37,953 bases of DNA, taken from positions 1 to 37,953 of the forward strand of contig CAMDSI010000003.1 in NCBI GenBank assembly GCA_945906915.1, in the 5' to 3' direction. Every line of letters begins with the position of its first letter. The first letter of the stretch is position 1. The notes beneath the pieces were generated by a model. The model was not told the origin of the DNA. It did not search any database and saw only the letters and a program-made list of their open reading frames with translations. Below, piece after piece: positions 9,515-16,049 of this stretch. This DNA comes from Spirosoma fluviale (GTDB taxonomy: Bacteria > Bacteroidota > Bacteroidia > Cytophagales > Spirosomataceae). Both the position numbers and the translations under genes were made by a program.

Positions 9515-10060
9515 ATGTTTCCATCCTGGGATGCTGATCTATTTAAGTTCCTTAACGAGGCGCATCAGCCTTGGTTAGATGGACCTATGGAAATAATATC
9601 AGGCAAATTAACCTGGATTCCCTTATATACCCTCCTAATCTATTATTTGTATAAGGAATTTAGACAAGCTGCTTGGAAAGCGATTGTTTATTTACTTTCG
9701 ACTATTCTCTTGGCTGATCAATTCAGTTCTAGTCTACTAAAACCTCTCTTTAAGCGATTAAGACCCTGTCATGTAGAAGAATTCCAATCTTGGATACATT
9801 TACCTGATGGATGCGGGGGAATGTATGGATTTTGCTCCTCACATGCGGCTAATGCTTTTGCAGTAGCAATAGGCTTTTATTTGCTTACAAAAAACAAAGT
9901 TGCAGGTGCTGCCTTGGTACTTTGGGCTACACTAATATCTTACAGCCGAATCTATTTAGGCGCACATTATCCCTTAGATGTCATCGCGGGAGCTTTTGTG
10001 GGTGGAATAGGAGCGTGGCTACTATTTCAAGTTTTCTTGAGATTCACTAAAAAGTCGTAA
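9515..10060 (+). CDS. PAP2-family membrane phosphatase
   Basis: A 181-residue integral membrane protein with five or six hydrophobic segments and the three phosphatase signature motifs: K76xxxxxxRP (KPLFKRLRP), SSH (108-110, in place of PSGH) and SRIYLGAHYPLD (144-155, the SRxxxxxHxxxD motif with catalytic H151). Family members dephosphorylate lipid phosphates such as undecaprenyl pyrophosphate, phosphatidic acid or lipid A. The small size fits the undecaprenyl-diphosphatase or phosphatidylglycerophosphatase type, but the substrate cannot be assigned. It follows trpS by three bases. Its final 34 bp overlap the convergent acyl-CoA reductase gene. Confidence 0.88.
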   Translation: MFPSWDADLFKFLNEAHQPWLDGPMEIISGKLTWIPLYTLLIYYLYKEFRQAAWKAIVYLLSTILLADQFSSSLLKPLFKRLRPCHVEEFQSWIHLPDGCGGMYGFCSSHAANAFAVAIGFYLLTKNKVAGAALVLWATLISYSRIYLGAHYPLDVIAGAFVGGIGAWLLFQVFLRFTKKS

Positions 10061-11028
10061 GTATTGATTCCATCCGCGAAATCGTCGAGGGCTGGATGTT
10101 GACTTTGGCCAAAACCAATATCTAAACCCACTTTACATTGAATTTTTTCCTCGCGCTCCGCAATCCAGGCTAATAAAGAGGGTTCATCTGTATAGCGATG
10201 AACATATAAAACACCTACTGGAGAGACCAAATCCTCGTTTTCTGTCACTAAAAGATTCCCTAAATCAAAATGAGTAATCTGATTCAATAGGAACAGGGTT
10301 CTATGGTATTGAAAATTATTTGAATACTTTGAATGATCTAAAACCCACGTTTCCTTTGTCAATTCATCAAATAAAGGAGTTAAATCATACGCTGCAGGAA
10401 CAGCAATCGTAGAGACATTTCTGCAGCCTAAACCATAATAGGTAAATATATCCTGACCTAAACCTTTAAAATCACCCGCTGTTTCGTTTCCTTTCAAAAC
10501 TGCTAAGGAACTCCTATTCTTACGAATAATATGAGGAATGGTGGAGAAATAGTGGGCAAAATAAGCTCCTGAAAAATCACTACCCGTCGCAATAACAGCC
10601 TCCATGCCTTGTAAACGATCAATTACATAGATAGGGAAAGTACTGTCAAATGATTGCATCGCAGACACATACATTTGCATGAGGGCTTTATCTTGCGAAC
10701 TTAATTTCAAATGTGCTTCGTTTCCAGAGGCTAAAACCATTAACACATCATGCATTCCAACAGCGGGTAAATTACCGGCTAAAACAATTCCAACCTTTTT
10801 AGGGTGTGCCGTCTGTGAGGGATGCTTTACATAAAATTCCTCCCAGGCTTTGACAGAAAAAAACTGCTCTTCTATTGCCTGCATGGCATGCCGAACTAAT
10901 GATTCAGAAAACCAAGGATTCTCATTTATGGATCTTTCTATAAATAGTTCTATTTTATCTCGATTTGATTCATCCGTAAAATAGTTTTTCAAGAAAGTAA
11001 TAAGCTGTAAAAAGGAAGCCTTTGGCAT
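10027..11028 (-). CDS. Acyl-CoA reductase (LuxC family)
   Basis: A 333-residue LuxC-type acyl-CoA reductase, shorter than the roughly 480 residues of Vibrio LuxC but usual for Bacteroidota copies. The glycine-rich nucleotide region is KKVGIVLAGNLPAVGMHD (77-94). C202 in YYGLGCRNVST is the expected acyl-thioester nucleophile, as in aldehyde dehydrogenases. It would reduce an acyl-CoA to an aldehyde with NAD(P)H. No luxD or luxE partners are present. It is divergent from the ferredoxin gene and shares its upstream region, an arrangement I recall as frequent in Bacteroidota. Its 3' end overlaps the PAP2 gene by 34 bp, leaving no room for a separate terminator. Confidence 0.85.
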   Translation of the reverse strand: MPKASFLQLITFLKNYFTDESNRDKIELFIERSINENPWFSESLVRHAMQAIEEQFFSVKAWEEFYVKHPSQTAHPKKVGIVLAGNLPAVGMHDVLMVLASGNEAHLKLSSQDKALMQMYVSAMQSFDSTFPIYVIDRLQGMEAVIATGSDFSGAYFAHYFSTIPHIIRKNRSSLAVLKGNETAGDFKGLGQDIFTYYGLGCRNVSTIAVPAAYDLTPLFDELTKETWVLDHSKYSNNFQYHRTLFLLNQITHFDLGNLLVTENEDLVSPVGVLYVHRYTDEPSLLAWIAEREEKIQCKVGLDIGFGQSQHPALDDFADGINTYDFLVNLKKT

Positions 11029-11096
11029 ATTATAATAGATTTTACCTCACAAAGGTCGAAAATTTTTCGGTTAGTCCATATAAATTATATACTATT

Positions 11097-11127
11097 CAAA
11101 TTTATGTTCGTAAATTGCACAATCAAA
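11097..11127 (-). promoter_or_regulatory. Promoter of the acyl-CoA reductase gene
   Basis: Read on the minus strand, TTTG (11124-11127), 19 bases, then TAAATTTG (11097-11104) match the Bacteroidota -33/-7 consensus exactly. The predicted leader is about 60 bases. The elements lie just upstream of the ferredoxin ATG, so the two divergent genes have overlapping control regions; the best plus-strand -7 candidate, TATGTTCG at 11103-11110, overlaps this box. Confidence 0.6.
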
Positions 11128-11140
11128 CAAAAACATTGGT

Positions 11141-11488
11141 ATGGCGATTATCATAACTGACGAATGTATTAACTGTGGGGCTTGTGAACCAGAATGCCCT
11201 AACACAGCTATTTATGAAGGTGGTGTAGAATGGACTTGGGGCGGTGGCACTTCTTTAACAGAAATTGAATTAGAAGACGGATCTTCAATGGATGCAAAAA
11301 CTCCTGTGGAGCCCGTTTCAGAGGAATTTTATTATATCGTTCCAGATAAATGTACGGAGTGCACTGGTTTCCATGAGGAACCACAATGTGCTGCAGTTTG
11401 TCCAGTGGATTGCTGTGTGCCTGATCCTGATCGCGTAGAAGATACTGATACGTTACAAGCGAAGAAAGCATGGTTGCATGCGGAATAA
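11141..11488 (+). CDS. 2[4Fe-4S] ferredoxin
   Basis: A 115-residue bacterial-type ferredoxin. The first cluster is held by C9xxC12xxC15xxxC19P ([14 protein letters not shown]), the second by C71xxC74, an eight-residue loop, C83xxxC87P. Both glue two [4Fe-4S] clusters in a pseudo-twofold fold, with each motif's last cysteine contributing to the other cluster. Two extra cysteines (C91, C92) follow the second motif. The spacer of about 50 residues between motifs is acidic. It acts as a cytoplasmic low-potential electron carrier. It is divergent from the acyl-CoA reductase gene and followed by a strong hairpin terminator, so it is likely monocistronic. Confidence 0.93.
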   Translation: MAIIITDECINCGACEPECPNTAIYEGGVEWTWGGGTSLTEIELEDGSSMDAKTPVEPVSEEFYYIVPDKCTECTGFHEEPQCAAVCPVDCCVPDPDRVEDTDTLQAKKAWLHAE

Positions 11489-11512
11489 ATTTTAAGCTTT
11501 GCTTAAAATTTA
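11486..11512. repeat. 12-bp perfect inverted repeat over the ferredoxin stop codon
   Basis: TAAATTTTAAGC, TTT, GCTTAAAATTTA form a 12-bp perfect AT-rich hairpin beginning inside the ferredoxin TAA stop. It has no T-tract, so it may protect the mRNA 3' end instead of terminating. Confidence 0.6.
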
Positions 11513-11653
11513 AAGCATAAAGCATAGAGCATAAAGAATAGATTTAGAATGGGGCTTCGGCCCCATTTTTTATGTCCAAACATTTCATGAGGCCATCGCC
11601 TAGGCGATTCGAGCTTTATGCTCTATGCTCTATGCTTTGTGCTTTATTCTTTA
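11512..11653. repeat. Low-complexity inverted repeat enclosing a terminator
   Basis: The left arm (11512-11542) is built from AAAGCATA/GAGCATA words. The right arm (11613-11653), read on the other strand, repeats them: 22 positions match with one mismatch (AAAGCATAAAGCATAGAGC on the left, AAAGCACAAAGCATAGAGC on the right). Between the arms lie the GGGGC-TTCG-GCCCC terminator and a perfect 14-bp palindrome, ATCGCCTAGGCGAT (11595-11608). This explains the first third of the 434-bp gene-free stretch 11489-11922. Bases 11654-11740 hold nothing I recognise beyond short repeated CTAAC/GACTA words. Confidence 0.65.
11548..11571 (+). terminator. Intrinsic terminator downstream of the ferredoxin gene
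   Basis: AATGGGGC, the stable tetraloop TTCG, and GCCCCATT form an 8-bp stem followed by six T residues. Confidence 0.85.
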
Positions 11654-11752
11654 AAAAAGACTACTGACTAGCGGCTAACGTCTAACTACCGATATTTATA
11701 CTTTTTCAAGATTTTAAAAATTAAGTTTGAATTTGAACTCATTTATTCTTCA

Positions 11753-11840
11753 TTTTTGCAAAATCATTAAATATTAGTTTAATTTTTACCTCATTTTTAC
11801 TATTTTTTTGCAAAAAGATTAAAAATAGGTTAAATTTTTA
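11753..11840 (+). repeat. Two 36-bp direct repeats upstream of the porin-amt operon
   Basis: Copies at 11753-11788 and 11805-11840 agree at 30 of 36 positions. Each starts with the near-palindrome TTTTTGCAAAA and ends in AATTTTTA. Their start-to-start distance is 52 bp, close to five DNA turns, and the second copy ends ten bases before the -33 box of the predicted promoter. This is the layout of a two-site activator array, probably for nitrogen control, although the regulator is unknown. Confidence 0.6.
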
Positions 11841-11849
11841 TCTTAAATA

Positions 11850-11881
11850 TTTGGAATATATAAATTTAGCCTACATCTTTG
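11850..11881 (+). promoter_or_regulatory. Promoter of the porin-amt operon
   Basis: TTTG (11850-11853), 20 bases, then CATCTTTG (11874-11881) fit the -33/-7 pattern with one mismatch. Transcription would begin near 11888, leaving a leader of about 35 bases before the porin ATG. I found no -24/-12 sigma-54 element (TGGC..TTGC). Confidence 0.5.
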
Positions 11882-11922
11882 ATTCGTAATCAAGCATTTT
11901 TTACTCTTAAACAATCTCCCAA

Positions 11923-13065
11923 ATGAAAAAAACTATCCTAACAGCCATTTTCGCCGCAACAGCATTTTGTGGATTTTCCCAAGAAAAAGAAGCCGAAGCT
12001 CCTAAGTTTTCTTTTTCGGGTTACATTGATTCATACTATATGTTGAATTTCAATAGCCCAACTAGTAGAAGCAATTTAGGTGCCTCTGGATACGAAAGAG
12101 CTTTCGATCAGAAGTCAAATCAATTTTCTTTAGGACTTGTTCAAACGAAATTTGGGTACGCAACTAAATCAGCTGATGTAGTTGTGGATTTAACATTTGG
12201 ACCTAACGCAGACTTAGGTCAGTACGGAAACGTTATCGGACCATTGGGTGCGGGAAAAGCAAGTACGGCTTTGGCCATCAAACAAGCTTACTTTAACTGG
12301 AAAGCAAGCGACAAATTTACCTTAACAGTAGGCCAATTCGGAACCCACATCGGATACGAAGTAATCGATGCTCCTATCAACTACAACTATTCACTTTCTA
12401 ACCTGTTCAATAATGGTCCGTTCTACCACATCGGAGCAAAAGCGAATTATGCCTTCTCTGACAAATTTTCTGCCATGGTTGGATTAGTCAACAATGTGGA
12501 TAATTTAAATGACAATAATGCTTCTAAAGGTTTTATCTATCAAGTTTTCACCTCGCCTGTAGCCGGATGGAACCTATATGTTAATGGAATCAGCTCGAAT
12601 GAATCTGCTCCCTTAGCTAGCGGTAAAGATGATACTGGCAGCTATAACTTATTGGATTTAACAACATCTTACCAAATCACTCCTAAGTATTTATTAGGCG
12701 TAAATGCAGCATACGGAACACAAACTGGTGATTTCCAAGGAGGCGGATCTGTAGGAAATAGCAAATCATGGGGTGGAGTGGCTTTATACTCTAACTATGC
12801 ATTCACTGATAAATTTAGCTTAGGTGGTCGCTACGAAGTATTCGATAACACATCTGGTGCTCGTGCTTTACGTAAAGCGGATGGTACTGGAACTGATGTT
12901 AGTTCTCTTACCCTAACGGCTACATTCACAGCTGCAGAAGGCCATTTATTGATCAAACCAGAATTACGCACTGATTCTTACCATTCCACTCAATTCGTAG
13001 ACGGTGATGGAAAAAATCAAAAATCTCAAACAACCTTAGGATTGCACTTCATCTATAAGTTTTAA
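11923..13065 (+). CDS. Outer-membrane porin (BBP2/OmpL-like beta-barrel)
   Basis: A 380-residue protein with a Sec signal peptide (MKKTILTAIFAATAFCGFSQ) and then a full-length beta-barrel: FSFSGYIDSYYMLNFN at the first strand, repeated amphipathic aromatic strands, and a C-terminal TLGLHFIYKF ending in phenylalanine, as outer-membrane barrels do. The start of the mature protein and the ADVVVDLTFGPNADLGQYGN segment resemble the putative beta-barrel porin 2 family (PF07642). It lies 26 bases before amt in the same operon. I infer that it lets ammonium or another small nitrogen source cross the outer membrane for Amt; substrate specificity cannot be read from sequence. Confidence 0.85.
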   Translation: MKKTILTAIFAATAFCGFSQEKEAEAPKFSFSGYIDSYYMLNFNSPTSRSNLGASGYERAFDQKSNQFSLGLVQTKFGYATKSADVVVDLTFGPNADLGQYGNVIGPLGAGKASTALAIKQAYFNWKASDKFTLTVGQFGTHIGYEVIDAPINYNYSLSNLFNNGPFYHIGAKANYAFSDKFSAMVGLVNNVDNLNDNNASKGFIYQVFTSPVAGWNLYVNGISSNESAPLASGKDDTGSYNLLDLTTSYQITPKYLLGVNAAYGTQTGDFQGGGSVGNSKSWGGVALYSNYAFTDKFSLGGRYEVFDNTSGARALRKADGTGTDVSSLTLTATFTAAEGHLLIKPELRTDSYHSTQFVDGDGKNQKSQTTLGLHFIYKF

Positions 13066-13091
13066 TTTATTCACACTTAACATTTAATAAT

Positions 13092-14438
13092 ATGACGAAT
13101 CAAAAACCAACCTGGATCCCGTTATTAGTTTTATTAGGAATAGCAGTCCTTGCCTTATTCACCACTTCTGTTCCTGGAGCGATTCCTACAGAAGGTTTAG
13201 ACACAGGTGATACGGCCTGGATGATTGTAGCCTCTGGCTTAGTACTTTTAATGACACCTGGATTAGCGTATTTCTATGGTGGAATGGTTAATCACAAGAA
13301 TGTAATCTCTACTATGTTGCAATCTTTCATTGCCATGGGAGTAATTTCCGTGATTTGGATTGTATTCGGTTTCTCTTTAGCGTTTGGCGACTCTTTAGGT
13401 GGCTGGATCGGAGACCCTAGAAGTTTCTTTATGTTCAATGGTGTATTTGATCACAAATTATCTTTAGGATCTTCAGATCAATTAAAGTTCACGATTCCTT
13501 TTGCTTTGTTTGCTTTTTTCCAAATGAAGTTTGCAGTTATCACGCCAGCGCTTATCTCTGGAGCTTTAGCAGAACGTATAAACTTCCGTGCCTTCGTTTT
13601 ATTCATGGTCCTTTTCTGTATAGCGGTTTACGCTCCATTAGCACACTGGACATGGCATCCAGATGGATTCTTATTCAACTTAGGTGTATTGGATTTTGCT
13701 GGGGGAACAGTTGTTCACATGTCTGCTGGTTGGGCAGCATTAGCGGGTGCTTTATACTTACGTCGCCGTAAGTCTCATATCGAGTCTAATATCTTGCCTC
13801 CAGCTAACATTCCTTATGTATTATTAGGAACAGGTCTATTGTGGTTCGGATGGTTTGGTTTTAACGCAGGTTCTGCGGTAGGAGCAAATGGATTAGCTGT
13901 AACGGCTTTCGCAACTACACACGTAGCTGCCGCTGCTGCTGGTTTATCTTGGATCTTATTTGATGTAACTCGTGGCAAGAAAGTATCTGCCTTGGGTTTC
14001 TGTATCGGTGCGGTAGTAGGTTTAGTAGCTATTACACCAGCGTCAGGTTTCGTGACTGTTCCTGTAGCGATTTTCATTGGAGTGGTTGCTGCGATCGTTT
14101 CTAACATGGCCGCACACTGGAGAGCAAGCTCTAACTTAGATGATACATTAGACGTATTCGCTTGCCACGGTATTGGTGGAATGGTAGGTATGTTAATGAC
14201 TGGTATCTTCGCAACCTCTGCTGTTAACGCAGCAGTAGTAGAGCAAGGCTTGTTCTACGGAGAAACCTCTTTATTCTTAAAGCACTTATTAGCTTTAGCA
14301 ATCGTTTCGGCCTTTGCTTTTGGCGCATCTTATATCCTTTTAGTTATCACGGACAAAATTATTCCATTACGTGTAAACGAGGAAGAAGAAAGATTAGGTT
14401 TGGATATTTCTCAACACGACGAGTCGTTAGCAAAATAA
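13092..14438 (+). CDS. amt: Ammonium transporter
   Basis: A 448-residue Amt/Mep/Rh channel with an N-terminal hydrophobic segment (9-24) followed by the usual eleven membrane helices. The conserved pore residues are present: AHWTW (184-188), D201 and H209 in LDFAGGTVVHMSAG, WFGWFGFNAGSA (251-262), and the second pore histidine H359 in DVFACHGIGG. It sits in the inner membrane and moves ammonium into the cell. It is co-transcribed with the porin. No glnK/PII gene follows it, which differs from the usual glnK-amtB pair. Two hairpins lie just after the gene. Confidence 0.96.
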   Translation: MTNQKPTWIPLLVLLGIAVLALFTTSVPGAIPTEGLDTGDTAWMIVASGLVLLMTPGLAYFYGGMVNHKNVISTMLQSFIAMGVISVIWIVFGFSLAFGDSLGGWIGDPRSFFMFNGVFDHKLSLGSSDQLKFTIPFALFAFFQMKFAVITPALISGALAERINFRAFVLFMVLFCIAVYAPLAHWTWHPDGFLFNLGVLDFAGGTVVHMSAGWAALAGALYLRRRKSHIESNILPPANIPYVLLGTGLLWFGWFGFNAGSAVGANGLAVTAFATTHVAAAAAGLSWILFDVTRGKKVSALGFCIGAVVGLVAITPASGFVTVPVAIFIGVVAAIVSNMAAHWRASSNLDDTLDVFACHGIGGMVGMLMTGIFATSAVNAAVVEQGLFYGETSLFLKHLLALAIVSAFAFGASYILLVITDKIIPLRVNEEEERLGLDISQHDESLAK

Positions 14439-14488
14439 TTCAACACAGCTGAGCCGCAAGTAATGGTTCTTGTGGTTTTGTTTCAATC

Positions 14489-14522
14489 AAAAAGTCGGAG
14501 GCTACTAGCTTTCGACTTTTTT
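14489..14522 (+). terminator. Terminator of the porin-amt operon
   Basis: AAAAAGTCG, a 15-base loop, and CGACTTTTTT form a 9-bp stem with a T-tract about 50 bases after the amt stop. Confidence 0.7.
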
Positions 14523-14551
14523 GTTTAGCGCCTGCGGCGCTAAACAAAAAA
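14517..14551. repeat. 16-bp perfect hairpin behind the amt terminator
   Basis: TTTTTTGTTTAGCGCC, loop TGC, GGCGCTAAACAAAAAA is a perfect 16-bp stem. Its left arm shares its T-tract with the terminator just upstream, so the two structures are mutually exclusive in RNA. It may act as a back-up terminator or 3' stabiliser. Confidence 0.65.
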
Positions 14552-14570
14552 AAGATAAGAGATAAGAGTG

Positions 14571-14638
14571 TATAGAGTAGAAATAAAAAAAGGGCTAACG
14601 CCCCATCTATATCTATAATCTATAATCTCTACTCTATA
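14571..14638. repeat. Second low-complexity inverted repeat enclosing a terminator
   Basis: TATAGAGTAGA (14571-14581) recurs inverted as TCTACTCTATA (14628-14638). Both arms sit in longer tracts of GATAAGA/GATTATAGA-like words, and a GGGC hairpin lies between. The design matches the element at 11512-11653, though the words differ. The right tract runs into the final codons of mtaB. Confidence 0.5.
14584..14604 (-). terminator. Intrinsic terminator of mtaB
   Basis: On the minus strand GGGC, GTTA, GCCC and seven T residues form a short hairpin and T-tract about 40 bases after the mtaB stop. The stem is only 4 bp plus a possible G-U pair, so it may be weak. Confidence 0.5.
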
Positions 14639-14640
14639 AT

Positions 14641-15960
14641 CTATACTCTCTCTTCTATAACCACCCCCAGCATCTCACCCGTCTCATTCAAAGATTTATA
14701 TCTAACCTGTTGAACCGTATTAATCTGTAAAGGATCGAAAGGAACCACGACACGAACGTAATTCTCAGAAAAACCTTCCATAGTTCCTGGAGTAGCCGAT
14801 TCTTCAAATAACACTTTTCCTTTTAACCCTGATTGTGATTCATAAAATGCACGACGCTTTTTATCGGAGAGAATATGCAACATCTTAGATCGCTCAGCTT
14901 TTTGCATGCCATCTACTTTGGGCTTCATATCTACCGCATAGGTATTAGGTCGCTCAGAATAGGGGAAAACATGTAAATAAGAGATATCTAATGAATTTAG
15001 GAATTCGTAGGTCTCTAAAAACAATTCAGGAGTTTCACCGGGATGACCCACGATTACGTCTACACCAATACAAGCGGAAGGCATAACTGATTTAATGGAG
15101 GAAACACGATCCACATATAATTCACGTTGGTAGCGACGCTTCATTAACCGCAACACCGTATTAGATCCAGACTGCAAGGGAATATGAAAATGGGGGACAA
15201 ACTTAGACGACGCGCCTAAATAGGCAATCATTTCAGATGTCAATAAATTAGGCTCGATAGAGGAAATGCGGAATCTCTGTATAGACGATTTTTCTTCGAT
15301 GGCTTGTACCAGCTGAAAGAATGTCTCTACTCGTTTTCCATTTTGAATGCCAAAATCACCAATATTCACTCCGGTAAGGACAATTTCCTTTACCTCTTTG
15401 GCAGAAATCTCCTCTATTAAACCCAAAACCTTTTCAATCGTATCGGAACGAGACTGCCCCCGAGCCAAAGGTATCGTACAATAGGAACAAGGATAATCAC
15501 AGCCATCCTGCACCTTTAAAAATGTACGCGTACGGTCATTAACCGAATAGGAGGCATGATAATCTAAATCGTAGCGAATTTCTGAGGCAATCAACTTAGG
15601 CAAAGTTGAAGAAGCACGATTTAAATAGGGGGGGATTAATTCCGGTAATTGAAATTTTTCGTTTGCCCCTAAAACTAAATCGACACCTGGAATGGCTGCA
15701 ATTTCATCAGGCTTTAATTGCGCATAACAGCCAATTATAACAACAGTCGATGAGGGATTAGCTTTTTTAGCTTCCCGAACCACTTTCTTACACTTCTTAT
15801 CTGCTTGTTCGGTAACACTGCAGGTATTAATCACAAATAAATCCGGCTGATCTTGAAATTCAGTACGAACAAAACCTAAAGGCTCTAAAGACCGAGCGAT
15901 AGAGCTAGATTCTGCAAAATTTAACTTGCAACCTAATGTGTAAAATGCGACTTTTTTCAT
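14641..15960 (-). CDS. mtaB: tRNA t6A37 methylthiotransferase MtaB
   Basis: A 439-residue radical-SAM enzyme of the MiaB/RimO/MtaB family, here best matched to MtaB, which adds a methylthio group to t6A37 of tRNA. The N-terminal UPF0004 domain has three cluster cysteines, C11 (LGCKLN), C47 (NTCSV) and C78 (IGCYA). The radical-SAM triad is C154xxxC158xxC161 (DGCDYPCSYC), and a TRAM-like domain ends the protein. I use the ATG at 15960 because FYTLGCKLN is the normal N-terminus and a -7 box at 15977-15984 lies between it and the upstream ATG at 15990. The last codons fall within a low-complexity repeat tract. Confidence 0.92.
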   Translation of the reverse strand: MKKVAFYTLGCKLNFAESSSIARSLEPLGFVRTEFQDQPDLFVINTCSVTEQADKKCKKVVREAKKANPSSTVVIIGCYAQLKPDEIAAIPGVDLVLGANEKFQLPELIPPYLNRASSTLPKLIASEIRYDLDYHASYSVNDRTRTFLKVQDGCDYPCSYCTIPLARGQSRSDTIEKVLGLIEEISAKEVKEIVLTGVNIGDFGIQNGKRVETFFQLVQAIEEKSSIQRFRISSIEPNLLTSEMIAYLGASSKFVPHFHIPLQSGSNTVLRLMKRRYQRELYVDRVSSIKSVMPSACIGVDVIVGHPGETPELFLETYEFLNSLDISYLHVFPYSERPNTYAVDMKPKVDGMQKAERSKMLHILSDKKRRAFYESQSGLKGKVLFEESATPGTMEGFSENYVRVVVPFDPLQINTVQQVRYKSLNETGEMLGVVIEERV

Positions 15961-15974
15961 ACCTGAAATCAGGT
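15961..15974. promoter_or_regulatory. Palindrome abutting the mtaB start codon
   Basis: ACCTGA, AA, TCAGGT is a 14-bp inverted repeat that directly touches the mtaB ATG on its upstream side. It could be an operator or a small leader hairpin that limits translation. Confidence 0.35.
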
Positions 15975-15976
15975 GA

Positions 15977-15984
15977 CAAAGGTA
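15977..15984 (-). promoter_or_regulatory. -7 box for mtaB
   Basis: On the minus strand TACCTTTG fits TAnnTTTG exactly, giving a start point about ten bases before the mtaB ATG. No -33 TTTG is present at 19-21 bases; the GSII terminator occupies that region. Confidence 0.4.
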
Positions 15985-15986
15985 AA

Positions 15987-16012
15987 ACAAAAATGGCGGG
16001 AAAACCCGCCAT
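15987..16012 (-). terminator. Intrinsic terminator of the GSII gene
   Basis: On the minus strand ATGGCGGG, loop TTTT, CCCGCCAT and TTTTTGTTTT form an 8-bp GC-rich stem with a T-tract about 40 bases after the GSII stop. It separates GSII from mtaB. Confidence 0.8.
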
Positions 16013-16049
16013 CTTATCTATAAAAGTATATAAATGCTTAATAAATGTA

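Noticed and set aside
11208-11525. Minus-strand ORF of 105 residues antisense to the ferredoxin
   Set aside because: The ferredoxin cysteine motifs are clear on the plus strand. This frame runs into the repeat tract and looks like a shadow.
11512-11653. Possible CRISPR-like or tandem repeat array
   Set aside because: The repeats are short overlapping words without regular spacers and are inverted about a terminator; no cas genes are present.
11753-11840. Sigma-54 promoter for amt
   Set aside because: TTTTTGC resembles the -12 half, but no GG dinucleotide lies at the correct -24 spacing; a -33/-7 promoter downstream fits better.
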